Shown here: in pieces, positions 1 to 11,848 of the stretch
Layout: every line of letters begins with the position of its first letter
Numbering within the stretch: the stretch's first letter is position 1
Origin: Perilla frutescens
Lineage: Eukaryota; Streptophyta; Magnoliopsida; Lamiales; Lamiaceae
DNA: 64,000 nucleotides
Assembly: GCA_026008535.1 (NCBI GenBank)
Contig: BRKX01000001.1
Coordinates: forward strand, 72,490,317-72,554,316
Direction: 5' to 3'
Program-made: the position numbers and the translations under genes
The notes under the pieces: model-generated
What the model saw: the letters and a program-made list of their open reading frames with translations, nothing else
The model's database searches: none
Told to the model about the DNA's origin: nothing

Positions 1-990
1 GATCTTGGATTGGAAAAATGAAGAGTTTCCAGTTTTCACATGGGGTGATAATATTTAAAATACACAACTTGTTATAATAATTAAGTTAATTATCTCTGTT
101 TTAGCACTGCCATTATTGCTAAGCTTCTTGAAGTCAATTAACTAGTTGAGGCTCCCAACATGAATAAAATATTAGTGTGTTTGGATTGGAATATATGAAT
201 TTAGAATTCTGGCCGTTGGATTTAAACTTAATTTGTGTAAAACCTTTTGTTTGGATTTAAATGGATTTGTGGTGAAGAATTTTAAATCCAAATAATCGTT
301 CAACAAAGTTTGATAAATAACTTTTATTTTTTATTTTGGAAAAATAATAAGGTTTTTTTTAGGACTACAGCTTTATCCTTTTCTTCTTGAGTCCAATATT
401 TGGTAGGTCTAAAATTAATAGGATAATATGCTTAATAGATTCAAATTTTAAGGTCAATCATAAGAGATGAACTTGTTGATGGAATGATGCGGCACGTGGA
501 ATGGGGGAAATTATATGATGCATCACATGTACGGGGTCATGTGTCACAATAGAATTAATGTGGCATATGGAAGTGTCATAGTAGATCTATTGTGATAATG
601 ACACACTCCGTCCTCACGTGCCATATAATTTCTCGTGAAATGAAATCAATTTTTCCCCTTAGTCCACGTGTTGCTTAATTAGTTGTATATTTGTAGGTTT
701 TTCCCACTTATCCACATATTATGTAAAATAATTTTGTTGGGTAAAAAATTGTGCGAGCCATCTTTTTTTCAGGTGAAAAGTTTAGTGTGAAAAAAAAATT
801 AAGAACAAAGAAAGTAAAATTAAGTACTTGGCTTGCCATTTGTTTATGGGATTAATCGCCAAAATATTCACAAAATTAGACTAAATTTACAAATTAAAAA
901 CAAATTTAGAGTTAATAATGACTCAATCTTTTTATTTGTATAGTACAATATATATTCACAGTTTAAATTTCTGGTGATTGAAAAATAAAT
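1..990. repeat. Dispersed repeat family R, copy 1 (cut by window start)
   Basis: This AT-rich non-coding segment matches, line by line, the segments starting near 42973 and near 47087. Shared landmarks are the ttttcacatgggg stretch, the acacacaacttgt stretch, the gtgtttggattgg stretch and the ttcacaaaa-type tail near 870. No ORF of substance lies in it. The copy begins at or before base 1, so its left end is unknown. It looks like an old duplicated block rather than a transposon, because I see no terminal repeats. Confidence 0.7.
507..633. repeat. Short hairpin (foldback) insert in repeat R copy 1
   Basis: The ends are inverted repeats: ggaaattatatg at about 507 pairs with catataatttctc at about 632, and the interior is rich in tgtgacac/gtgtcata. 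A diverged relative sits at 47581-47719 in copy 3 (gaaattctatg ... catagaatttc), while copy 2 lacks it. This fits a small MITE-like foldback element, but I could not fix a target-site duplication. Confidence 0.4.
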
Positions 991-3121
991 GTGGCATGAC
1001 TTATTTGTTGACAGGCCTAAATTCGGTTTTTCATTAACCGAAATTTTTTTAGCATGTTCCTTTTATTAGAAATCAAAAGATTGAATTATTATTGCAATGC
1101 TTCTAAATTTGGTATAAATTGTAAATTTAGCCAAAGTTGGTAAATCTTTTGGGAATTAACCTGTTTTTATAAGATTATTCCTATTAGTTAAATAAAGAAA
1201 TACCGCCAAAATTACAATGCACCTTTTTTATTAAATTTGCATTAAACTTTCATTTTCTTCAATATATCTTTATTTAATGTTATTCCAAATTAAAAATTAT
1301 TTTCTTTTGAATCAATAAAGAAAATTATAGTAGGAAATTATAATTTTTTTAATACACGAAACATATTTAATTAATACGTGTAAAAAGAGAGAGATAATTA
1401 TGATTATGAGATGGGAATATGAACCTATAAACTGGCAAATAACATAAAAGTCTTATGTGGAAAGGGAAATTCTAAATACAACCCTCATTTTACTCTTCAC
1501 AGCTTCCAATAATTTAAAGATATAAAAATAAATATGATAAGACATTTTTACCCTTACACTCCAAAAATTCCAAAAACCAAGCCCCCTACACTATAACTCA
1601 ATTCATTTGCATATAACTAAAATGATGAGAAACACTATAATAAAAAATGGCAATGATTTTTCTTTGGTAAAAATCATCTCTTTTTCAACCTTATTTGCAA
1701 TAGGAATTTTCTTTTATCTTTAGCTTTTTTATGAAATTGTGTCTTAAGAAGGAGACTATCAAGAAACCACAAATTATCAGGCACTATTTATTTATCTTTC
1801 ACATTGTGGAAGAAAAACAAATTACAAGATTAAGCAAATATATGCCTTGAAGTATCTTTCACCGAGAAACAATATGACTTACTTCATTGAGAGACAATAT
1901 GACAACCACTAAGAGAAAAAGTCATGTTAGTATTTTGCTTATCGATCATCAATAGTCTAGTCTACTCATAACAGTAAAAATTGACGCAAGAATGATGTAT
2001 TGTTCTTAGGGTGCTATGATTTTATGATTTTTGATTATAGCGTTTTTTGTTATTTTAGTTATATGAAAAGGGGAGAAAATTGCAAAAATGGTCCCACAGA
2101 GCATGTCTCTGTTTGGGACTTGGTCCCAAACAAACTAATTTGGTCCCACTTGACGTATATGCAAAAATGGTCATAACGTCACATTTTCTATTAAATTGAG
2201 ATGCAATTTTAGTCCCAAACAAAATGCAATTTTAGCCCCATAAGAAACATTATTCCTTAGATTGAAAATTCAGTTTTATGGAAGGAAATTTCAAGCTTTG
2301 AGTGAAAAACCCCATATTTTTGGAGGGAATAAATGCCACAAACCTACCTGAATTCATGTATATATACACCTATGCACTCAATACAGGAAACACAAGAATA
2401 TTTCTACAAATTGCAACAGAGAATCAAAAGCTTGAGGGCACAACTGTTGATCTAAATAGGCTAACGATGTTTCTATTTATAGCATTACAACAACAATAAA
2501 ATAAAATGTTTAAGAGATACTACCAACATCGTCTAAAGGAAGGAAATAAATACTATGCACATTACATGCAGTTGAAACATTGAACAAGGCACCCAAAATC
2601 TATCAAACTAACCACAGACGGCGTCAATGGCTTCTCGTTTGCTATGTTCTGAAAGTATAATAACCCGACATGAATGCGCCTCTTTACTTGTTATTTCACA
2701 TATGAACTGTTGTAGCATGGATCCATCAGCTCAAATTCTCTGTTTTCCTTCCAAACTAACTACAACCATGAATTGCAATCGGAATAGTGAGAGTGATATA
2801 TAGTTGTACGATCTCGCGCTAATTATATGTAGATAGAACTCACTTTTAGTTTATAAGTCTATACAAAATTTATATTAGTTGCGCTAATTATGTGTAGATA
2901 GAACTCACTTTTAGTTTATAAGTCTATACAAAATTTCTATTAGCTTTGATCCTTTCAAAATAAATGTTAAAGGCTCTCCAACTCAGCAGAAACAATATAT
3001 CAAAAGAATGAACAATGTGTACTCATTCGCAATGGCGGAGCTATGTGTTAGAACTGTACCCCCAAAATTAATTATTTTTACTAGTTATATATACATACAT
3101 ATATATATATATATTTCATAT
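991..3121. other. AT-rich intergenic region without a convincing gene
   Basis: Only short spurious ORFs occur here. Positions 1464-1760 resemble part of the repeat near 45780-46030 (aattctaaatacaaccctcattttactc). Positions 2080-2250 hold a degenerate 'aaaatggtccca' repeat. An (AT)n microsatellite lies at about 3098-3113. I see no splice-supported gene. Confidence 0.5.
2816..2945. repeat. 65-bp tandem duplication
   Basis: Two adjacent 65-bp units (2816-2880 and 2881-2945), both starting gcgctaattat, differ at only a few bases. They are non-coding. Confidence 0.9.
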
Positions 3122-3503
3122 TAAGACTACCCCATTCACAATCTCCACCAACCCAATTTATCAATAAAATAATCATTTCTCTCTCCTCCACCTACACAAT
3201 CAACTTAACAATCTAAAACCACAATCTTTCAACTTTATCAACAATCCTCCCCAATCCAAAAATAAATATTTTATTTGATTCTTTATTAATATCTATTAAT
3301 AATAATTATTTTTTTATCATATTTTAAAGTTATTAAATTATTTTATATTTTAAATAATTAATTACAATAATAATAATATATTCCTACTACACTTAAATTA
3401 AACAATAAACTCAATTATAATGCGAAGATTACAATAGATGAAATACAAATATTAAAAAGACAAACAAAAGACATTACAATCCAACAAGGTGTAAACTACA
3501 TAT

Positions 3504-4852
3504 TTAATTACTAGTGCCGAATTTTCGCCATATATGCTCAATTAAATCATTTTTAAGCGCTACATGAGCATCTCTATTGCGAAGTTGTGCCCTATTAGTC
3601 ATATAAGAGGACAAACTCGCAATGCGTTCTGTCGAGTATTGAAATGGTTGAGAGTCATCTTGTTGCGCACCATCCATGAAAAATTCTGTTGGATCATAAT
3701 AGTTTTGATATGTGTCTCGTTCATCTTCCACTATCATATTGTGCATGATGATACAAGCCATCATAATTCTTCCCATCAAATTTTTATCCCAAACAAGACA
3801 AGGATGTTGAAGAAATGCAAAACGAGCTTGTAGAACTCCAAATGCTCGTTCAACATCTTTTCTGGCAGCCTCTTGTTGTTGTGCGAACAACTTGTGCTTT
3901 TGAATTGATGAAGAAGGAATTGACTTGACAAATGCAGCCCATGAAGGATAAATACCATCAGTGAGATAATATGCTCTATCATAATTCCGACCATTCACAA
4001 CAAAATTAGCCTCTGGAGCACGACCTTCCAGAACATCACTAAAAATTGGAGATCGATGAAGTACATTAATATCATTGCAGGTACCTGGTGTCCAAAGAAA
4101 GCATGCCATATCCAAAGGTCATATGATGCAACAACTTCCAAAATTATTATTGGTCTTCCGCTTCTCCCTGCATATTGTCCGACCCATGCATTCGGACAAT
4201 TTTTCCATTCCCAATGCATGCAGTCTATACTACCAATCATGCCTGAAAACCCACGTTGTTCCCCAACATGAAGTAGTCTAGCTAAATCATGTGCATTCGG
4301 CCTTCTGAGATAGATGTCTCCAAAGCAAGATATGATGCCATCTACGAATTTTGTAAGAGAATCTCTTGTCACAGATTCACTTATTCGCAAATATTCATCA
4401 ACGGCATCGGATGATGTTCCATATGCCAACACTCTTATGGCTGCAGTACATTTTTGCAATGGTGAAAGACCTCGTCTACCTGTAGCATCAGGTCTTTGTT
4501 GAAAGTATTCGTCATTGGCAGTAACAGCCTCTACTATACGTAGAAATACCGTTTTCTGCATGCGAAATCTACGCCGGAAGAGTTGAGGAGAATATATCGG
4601 CCTTTCCACAAAGTAATCGTTCATCAAGCGCTCTTCGCCAATCTCACGTGCTCTGTTACAGTATCTTCTCCTGGATCTAGGAGTGTGATCTTCAACATAC
4701 ATAATATGGTTTGCATATACCACCTCCTCGATGATACGATCAATGTGACAATTTTATTGAGAAACTCGTTCTTCCCAAGCATCAAGATCAGTAAAACTGA
4801 AAGCTCTATCACTTGAATTTGAATTTGGTGATGAATTTTCACTGTGAGACAT
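3504..4852 (-). pseudogene. Harbinger (PIF-type) DDE transposase, disrupted
   Basis: Read from the ATG at 4852, this would be a protein of about 449 residues of the plant HARBI1-like nuclease family (DDE_Tnp_4 / plant transposon protein), which cuts and pastes the element in the nucleus. Visible landmarks in order are an N-terminal Ser-rich leader, the FRRRFRM segment, GSIDCMHWEW (first catalytic Asp), NDINVL (second Asp), YYLTDGIYPSW and DVERAFG (catalytic Glu). So all three catalytic acids are still encoded. Two lesions break it: an in-frame TAA at 4754-4756 after EERVSQ, and a frameshift near 4085-4115 between WIWHAFFG and PGTCNDINVL. It cannot make a full-length product as written. Confidence 0.88.
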
Positions 4853-5133
4853 TTTCTTAAGTGAATAACAAAATATGTGAAATAGAGTGGATATAGTGAA
4901 ATAATTCAAAGTAGTGAATAAATAGAAAAGAAGAGACTTTGCACATGCAAGTGGAATTAAAAGTAGTGAAATAATGCATGAGTGGAATCCAAAGTAGTGA
5001 ATGCATGTGATAAGTGGAGAAAAAAGTGAATGCATGTGATGAGTGGAGAAAAAGTAGTGGATAGTACCAACAAAGATCCAAGCATGGATTTCATGTCTCG
5101 ATCTTTTGGGGACAAACATACATAAATACATAC

Positions 5134-5255
5134 ATCATGGCACAAAATCCAATACTTATCTACTCTATAGTCTATTCAAGAGAATAGTACCAATATCATG
5201 GCACAAAATCCAATACTTATCTACTCTATAGTCTATTCAAGAGAATAGTACCAAA
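5134..5255. repeat. 61-bp tandem duplication in the Harbinger spacer
   Basis: Units 5134-5194 and 5195-5255 (atcatggcacaaaatccaat...) are essentially identical. Shorter partial copies of the gagaatagtaccaa motif follow to about 5370. The array lies between the transposase start and the retrotransposon insertion. Confidence 0.85.
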
Positions 5256-5545
5256 CAACTTGTGCAAAAATTTGAAGAGAATAGTACCAAAAATACTTAG
5301 ATTCAAGAGAATAGTACCAAAATACCAATTTGTGCAGAAATTTGAAGAGAATAGTACCAAAAATACTTATCTACTTTATAAATCTTGAAACGATATAAAT
5401 TCAGAATACCAACTTGTGTTATATAATTTGTCATCTTAATGCAGAAATTCAGAATGCCAACTTGTGCAGAAATTCATAATTTACAATTATTAATTGATGA
5501 CGCAGAAATTTGTCATCTTTTTCATTGATTGAAATTTAAACATAC

Positions 5546-7450
5546 TGATTCGCGGTCCACAAATTTAATACTTATAATTCCGATTTATGCTCACTATACA
5601 CTACTTAGGACCACACCCGCAATTGGACGGGGTCAACTGTAGAAGTAATAAGCTTAACCCGAGTCGTTCTCTCAAGGAAGACTTTATGTGAAAGAATTAT
5701 CTATAGACTACACTTGCTTTTGACAAAACAACTAAAATAAAATCTAAACATTCTAACAAGGGGTTTGATGAGGATTATGCTACAAATTCGAAATAGACAA
5801 TAAGGCAAGGTAATTAAATGCAAAAACATGAATTAAAATGAGAATAGAGGAAATAAGCTTGATTAAGGTATTAGGGTGTAGATTCTCTCAATGGTTTTAT
5901 CACTATGCTTTATTCAAGTTGATAATGCTATTCTCACAAATATGATAGACCCTTCCAATTAGTTTAACTTCAATTCATGTCACCGTCTATCCGTTAAACC
6001 TCTCTTAGCTATATCATACAAGCAAGATTAACATATTAGGCTTAGGAACCCCATGCACCTAACGTTGAAGGAGCCAATTTCCGGATTTAGATTCACAATC
6101 AAGACTCCTCTAAATCCTATCAATGTTCAAGTAGTGATCAAGTACCTAAACATGAAAAGGCACGATTCCAACAACAACAATCAACAAGAATAAGCATAGA
6201 TCAAAACCACATCGATCCTCTACCCCCTAATAGAGGGATTAGCCACTAAACATGCTCAAAAATATGCAAACACCATAGAAGAACATCATCTCATAAATCA
6301 AATGTAAATGAAGATAACTTCTACAATGTTGTATATCCTTCAAGGGTTTTGGGACAAATCCCCACAAACATCCAAGAAATGTAAAGAAAATACAAGAGAA
6401 ACCTCCTCCGAGCTTAGCTTCCGCAGATGGCTCGTCGTCGGGCCTTCTCGTCTTCTCTTCTCCTAGCTTGGCTTAGTTTCTTTCTTCTTCTTTACCTCCT
6501 CTTTTCTCTTGTGAAGGTGATGGTGATGAAAATGGTGAAGGAAAATGTGTAGAGATTTAGTGTGTGTAGTGTGTGAAAAGAGAGAGAGAATGGAGAGAAT
6601 GGTGTGTGGTGTGGTGAGAATGAAGTGAATGGAGTGAATGATGATTGTCCCCCTTTTGATCCCCAAAATCTCTATTCATAAGAGGGGGAGAGAAGAGATC
6701 GTAAGAGAGAGAGAGAGAGAGAGAAAGAGGAGAGAGAGAGCTAGAGGGCTATGGTGAGATGTATGGTGGTAGGAGAGAGGAAAGGTGGTGGTAAGGTGAT
6801 GGTGATTGACATTAATTGTGAGAGATTTGGGAGGAGGATTTTGTGGAGAAAAAGTCCACAAAGTGGGCTTAGGGGAATTAATCCCTACCCCCTATGGTTT
6901 AGCTTAGGGTGGCTCAAGGATTTCTTGTTTCCAAAATGAGGAGGGAAGAAGAGTACTTGTTGCCAAGTGAAGGAGAGGCGAGACACAAGTGTAGATTGGT
7001 GAAGATCGTGTGAAACAGGGTAGATTGCGTGCCCGCGGGGCACCGCGCACCCGCGGAGGGCCTGGCATGCGCGCGCCCGCGGGGAGCTTCGCGCCCGCGG
7101 GGTGTCTCCGCCGAGAGTACCCTCGCGCGGGCGGGGGACTCGCGCGCCCGCGGGGGCTTTGGGCGTCTAATGTGCGCGGCCGCAGGCCCTTAGCTTCTCC
7201 TTCCGAGTTCATCTCTTCTGGTCCGGGTTCATCTCTTCCGGCTTGTCTTCGCGCCGTGCCACCTTATTACCTAAAAATTGAAATATTACGTACAAAAGCT
7301 TAAGTTTTCCAAAACTTGGCTTATTCCACCATAAGAGCAGCAGAGAATAAAATCATACAAAACCTATAGATAAACTAGAACAAAACACTAGAAAATACAA
7401 ATGAAACATGCAAAATTATGCAACAAAACACTACAAATAAACACTAAACA
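5546..7450 (-). repeat. Element A left LTR (3' LTR of the minus-strand element)
   Basis: It is bounded by TG (reverse strand, TGTTTAGTGT at 7450) and CA (reverse strand, gaatca at 5546). It aligns throughout with 21771-22953, except that this copy holds an extra ~714 bp (6504-7217) that the other lacks, with ctctt at both break edges. The extra part contains a GA microsatellite (about 6704-6740) and a GC-rich run of cgcccgcgggg-type motifs (about 7018-7190). Confidence 0.8.
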
Positions 7451-7463
7451 ACTCCCCCACATT
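7451..7463 (-). other. Element A polypurine tract
   Basis: Reverse-strand sequence aaatgtgggggagt lies immediately before the LTR start. It fits the plus-strand primer of Ty3/Gypsy elements. The same motif (aggtgtgggggagt) adjoins the other LTR at 22954-22966. Confidence 0.65.
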
Positions 7464-7535
7464 TAGCTCTTTGCTTGTCCTCAAGCAAATAAGAAATTAA
7501 AAATATGAATCAAGAAGGAAATATTCACAAGGTGA

Positions 7536-8804
7536 TCATGTAATTGACAATTTGCATGGTTCCCTCATAGAGGTATCGAAGTGCTGCTGAAATTGGCCCA
7601 TGGAGTCGGTGTAGTTCTGCTGGAAGCTTTGCTGGAACTGCCCCATGGTGGTGTCAAAGTGGTCCTGGAAGGACCGCCAATCAGCCTGTGGCATCTGATA
7701 CCCATGTTGGGGCATCGTGGAGGGATACGACGGTGGCTGGTAGTGAGCCTGTTCATCCTGATCATTGTCTTCGTCTCCTTCTGCTTCGTCTTCTTCTTCT
7801 CCTCCCGTATTTTCTTCCTCATTCTCTTCTTCTTCGTTCTCTTCCTCGTCCTCATCCTCATCATCATCACATGGGGCTGAAGAGGAGCCTGCCTCCCTGT
7901 AGCGTCTGAGCACTACACGCTGAACATTCATAATCTTGGCGACACAAGGGTGGTCGGTGTGAGGAACCAGTCTTCTCAAATCTAGGATAATCTGGGCTCG
8001 CTTGAACTCGTCTACAGTGATCAAATACTCCTTGACTTTGATCTGTCCGGTAGGGATGGCACCTGTGGGTGGAAGCACGCCAAGCTTGACAGCAAGAGCG
8101 GTGATGAACGCACAAAATGAGGGATGCATCTTGGTGCGTTGAGTCATCTGCTGGATAGCGGTCCAGATGAAGTAGGACGGGCAGACCTTGGTATTGTGGA
8201 GAGCATACCAAAGAAGATACACCTCAGTAGCATTGACCTTGTTGGCTTGTTTCTTCCCAGAGATGGACTAGGCAAGGAACTTGTGCATGATGGCCAGGGC
8301 AGGGTCCCGAATGAAGCCAGTGGGTGTCCCCTGAGGATCCCAATTACTGAAACCGGTAAGCTCGTGCCATGCGGTAGCCGTGTTGAAGTCGGTTGGCCTC
8401 ACTCTGGGCCCAGTCGTCGAAAACCCAAAATATGACTTCATTCGAGCTAGTGTCACCTCAAACTCGTCGCCCATCATACGAAAAGTAATCTTTGAATTTG
8501 CAGAATCAAGCTGGAATGTAACCAAGAACTTAAGGCACAACGGATTCAAGCCAACATACTTCAATTTAGCAAATTTATCCAAAGTTAACACCTTCAAATA
8601 ACTTTCCACCTTCCCGTCAATTTTTAATGACTTCAACAAATTCCAATCAAAATAACGTGGAGAGGTGATCTCATAATCAGTAAAAGCTTGATACCGGTTT
8701 CCTTCGGCATGGGAGCGAACCGTGAATGGGCACCGATAGAGCTCTTGGAGATTCCCATCGCCCTCTTGGTGTGAAGATGATGGGTTCTTCGTCCGGGGCG
8801 GCAT
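7536..8804 (-). pseudogene. ATHILA ORF-1 / envelope-like protein of element A, disrupted
   Basis: The frame opens at the ATG at 8804 (MPPRTKNPSSSHQEG) downstream of integrase, where Athila elements carry their extra ORF. The N-terminal half matches the style of the ATHILA ORF-1 family: RYFDWNLLKSLKIDG, CLKFLVTFQL, ITFRMMGDEFEVTLARMKSYFGF. An in-frame TAG at 8268-8270 splits it. The second half has a long acidic run (DDDEDEDEEENEEEEN and more) followed by a Gln/Pro-rich tail with repeated MGQFQQ motifs. At 7567 the frame runs abruptly into 3'-UTR sequence shared with the other copy, so its C-terminus seems lost by deletion. The role of this ORF in Athila elements is unsettled; no signal peptide or membrane segment is evident here. 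Confidence 0.7.
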
Positions 8805-9599
8805 GACTGAGCAAGGTAGACAAAGGAAGAGTGATGAAGGTGAGCAAGGCGCGCGGAGGGGGCGCGAGAGAACTGGCGTGCGGGACAGCGCGCAGTCGCG
8901 GGGCTAGGGGCAACGGGTGCGCGGCCGCAGGGCTTGCGCAGTCGCGGGTAAGTGGCTGAGCGATGCGCGGCCGCGGGGCGTTGCGCGGCCGCGGGGCTGC
9001 TGGCGGAGCTGGGCGTTACTGCGGCGGCGGAGCGGAAGCGGCGGCGGTGAGCAGAGGAGTGGTTGAGACGAGATGGTCCGCGGGCGCGGAGTTCCGGCGC
9101 GGTCGCGGTGACGGGGGTCGTGACGTGGAGCGTGACGTGGAGAGGAGGATGCTTGAGCTGTAATTTGCTGAAATTGGAGTGTTGGAGAAGAAGATGATTT
9201 TTGGGAGTGATGGAGAGGATGGAGGAGTCCAAAAGCGGCGCAAGGATTGGAGAAAATAGGGTTCCAAAATGAGTGGTCCCTTTTAAAGGGTGAGGGGCGC
9301 GCGGCCGCGGGACTCAAATTTTTGCCAACAATTTTCGCGCACTCGCGGAATCCTTTTGTCGAGAGGGGGGTCGCGCGGCTGCGGGGCTTGCGCGGTCGCG
9401 GGACTTGCCTTGGCCATTTTTCTCTGCAATTTCGTCCCCAGCTTCACTTCTACTCCACCTGCAACAAAAATACCAAAAATACAAAAACACACAAACACAA
9501 AATAGATTAATTAACATAATTATAAATAAGGAAATCATGTGTTGCCTCCCATGCAGCGCTCATTTTAGTGTCTCGAGCTAGACGAAGTTTTTGGAGCAT
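8805..9599 (-). other. GC-rich untranslated leader between integrase and ATHILA ORF
   Basis: This non-coding stretch stands out in an AT-rich window: 8850-9130 and 9290-9410 hold many copies of cgcggccgcgg / gcgcgaccgcg-type motifs. Open frames on both strands are by-products of high GC. After the integrase stop the reverse strand reads gcgctgcatgggaggcaac, a motif also found after the gag-pro stop of element B (gcgctactgggaggcaac, about 14440). Confidence 0.6.
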
Positions 9600-10579
9600 T
9601 CAATCGGAATTGACAAGTTTCAATTCCTCCACATCGGCTTCATGCGAAAACCCTTCATAGTATGGCTTGACTCGATGGCCGTTCACTTGGAACGTAACAT
9701 TCATCACCGGATTCTTCAATGTGACCACTCCGTAGGGGAACACTTCTTCAATGATAAATAGGCTGCTCCAACGTGATTTGAGTTTTCCGGGGAAAAGCCG
9801 CAATCTAGTGTTGAAAAGGAGAACCTTCATGCCCGGCATGAGCTCTTTCTTGACAATTCGCCTATCGTGTAGCCTCTTCACTTTGTCTTTGTAAATCTTG
9901 ACGTTGTCATAGGCTTCGTTTCTCAATTCATCGAGCTCGGACAATTGCAAGGCTCGCTCCTTTCCCGCACTTGCTAGATCACAATTCACCGCCTTGATAG
10001 CCCAATAGGCTCGGTGCTCGATCTCAACGGAGAGATGGCATGCTTTTCCATGAACGAGGTGGTACGGGCTCATTCCCAGGATGGTTTTGTAAGCCGTCCG
10101 ATACGCCCAGAGAGCATCCGGTAGCCTTTGTGACCAATCCTTCCTCATCACATTCACGATCTTCTTCAAAATGTTTTGAATTTGTTTACTGCTTGTCTCA
10201 ACTTGACCAGAAGTTTGAGGATGATATGGTGTTGCCACCTTGTGAGTCACTCCATTTTTCTGCATCAGTCTTGCAAAAAGCTTGTTGGTGAAGTGAGTTC
10301 CACCGTCACTGATGATTGATCTAGAGAAGCCGAACCTACTCAAAATATGCTTCTGCACGAACTTGACAACCACATTAGTGTCACAAGACCTAGTGGGGAT
10401 TGCTTCAACCCACTTTGAGACATAATCGACCGCTAACAGGATATACTCAAACCCAAATGAGTTAGGAAATGGTCCCATAAAATCAATACCCCAAACATCA
10501 AAAATTATCACATGAAATGGAGTAAGCGTGAGCATTGATCAAGTCTTTGGCACTTATCACATGAAATGGAGTAAGCGTG
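9600..10579 (-). pseudogene. Element A integrase (catalytic core and C-terminus), interrupted
   Basis: The readable frame covers the rve integrase core: IIFDVWGIDFMGPFP (first Asp), DYVSKWVEAIPT, ISDGGTHF (second Asp), HPQTSGQVE (catalytic Glu), then the C-terminal part with HDRRI and VNGHRVKPYYEG. The stop is at about 9600. The N-terminal zinc-binding part (HLSHCGGHFGGQKKARKILQ) lies beyond the inserted element at about 17156-17300, and its Cys pair (SCDKCQRL) lies at about 10545-10570. A 49-bp direct duplication disrupts the join between zinc finger and core. The enzyme would integrate element cDNA but cannot be made intact. Confidence 0.88.
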
Positions 10580-10587
10580 AGCATTGA
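10507..10587. repeat. 49-bp direct duplication next to the element B insertion
   Basis: The run atcacatgaaatggagtaag (plus cgtgagcattgat) starts at 10507 and again at 10556, separated by caagtctttggcactt. The second copy runs directly into the TSD and LTR of element B. Confidence 0.85.
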
Positions 10588-11767
10588 TAAGTCACAAATA
10601 TTGCATCTTTATTATCTATATTTTTATATATTTGAGATTTAACATATTATTTTTATGATTATTGCAGGAAAAATATGAGAAAGGAAGGAACCATTCACAT
10701 TTATGAAAGAATCAGAAGAATAAGGAAATAAATTAATAAAAAGATGATAAAAGAGAGAATGATCGGTTCTGAAGAAAGAAATCGGCGATTGCTTAGCAAA
10801 AATCACGATACGCCTTGACGACTCTTAAATTATTGTTTGCCTATATAAAGTTGTGAGGTCATTTGGAAGAGGCATTCTGGGTTCACAAGTAGTTTTAATT
10901 TCACGTTTTACTTTTAGTTAATTTATTTGTTAAGAATTGCAAGAATATTCTGGAGAACTTGTTCTTAAGTTTATTTCAATTCAATGGTTGCTTATGTTAT
11001 GATTATGGGTTGGTTTAATCTTAATATGAGTAGCTAAGTTTATTTTCCGGAATGAGATTGTGATAATTGTTGATATGCCCATATTGTGAGGTCAAATTAA
11101 TTTTTATATGATTCGTATTCATATACTCCGTTATGTTCTGCGATAACACGTTTAGTTCTTAATTAATTAATTATATAGTGGCCAATATATAGTTTGTTAA
11201 TTAATATCTAAAGCCAATAGAATTGTAAGATCTGTAATTGTCGATTCAATTCTATATGTGGTAAAACTGACTCTCTTTGTCAGTGGGCATACGAGGATGT
11301 TAAGGGCATACGGGTTTGAATGCTTATAACATAATTGGGTTCCTCTAATTCTTAATGCTATTAATTAATTAAATCTGTTAAGGGTTCTTGCGGGTCGTTA
11401 ATTAATAAGATTTTGGATAATAAGGGTTCTTTTGTTCAATGATTCGTAAGGAGGAATAAGGAATATGTCAGGGGTTCCGGTATTCTATAACTGATTTATA
11501 AGAATTGTGAATTAAAATCAATGCACCGATGAATGATATGGTCATATCTCTTTTTATTTACAATCTCATCCGAGTTTTTATCATATTGATTCTTTTCTCT
11601 TCTGTTTTGTTTCATTAGTTAATTAAACTCTCTCAAAACCACCAAAATTACCTTTGAAAGAAAGAATACACCGTTCCTTGTGGATTCGACCTGTATTTTC
11701 CACCTACTACACCCTTACTGGGCATTTGGAAGAGTAGTTATTTTGGGCGCGTGACGACCGCGTATCA
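10585..11767 (+). repeat. Element B 5' LTR
   Basis: It starts tgataagtcacaaatattgc and ends cgaccgcgtatca, directly after the AGCAT TSD. It contains a plausible promoter TATA (gcctatataaag, about 10848). Confidence 0.95.
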
Positions 11768-11770
11768 AAT

Positions 11771-11788
11771 TGGCGCCGTTGCCGGGGA
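11771..11788 (+). other. Element B primer-binding site (tRNA-Asp)
   Basis: tggcgccgttgccgggga lies 3 nt after the LTR. It is complementary to the 3' end of plant tRNA-Asp. Element A has the identical 18-mer, so both use the same primer. Confidence 0.9.
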
Positions 11789-11848
11789 ACGGCAGTAGTA
11801 ATCTTTCTTTCATTTCATTATTTAATTTGTCTATCTTCTCGTACAGGT

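Noticed and set aside
2302..2499. 65-codon ORF
   Set aside because: No family resemblance, no partner exon and low-complexity surroundings; expected by chance in this AT-rich DNA.
5134..5370. CRISPR-like array
   Set aside because: Units are contiguous without unique spacers, and the genome is eukaryotic.
7010..7303. Arg/Gly/Pro-rich ORFs on both strands, also at 8904-9510
   Set aside because: They come from the GC-rich motif tracts of element A, where stops are rare in every frame.
7565..7909. Leu/Val/Phe-rich and Arg-rich ORFs opposite or out of frame with the acidic tract
   Set aside because: Shadows of the repetitive GAGGAA-type codons of the ATHILA-like ORF.
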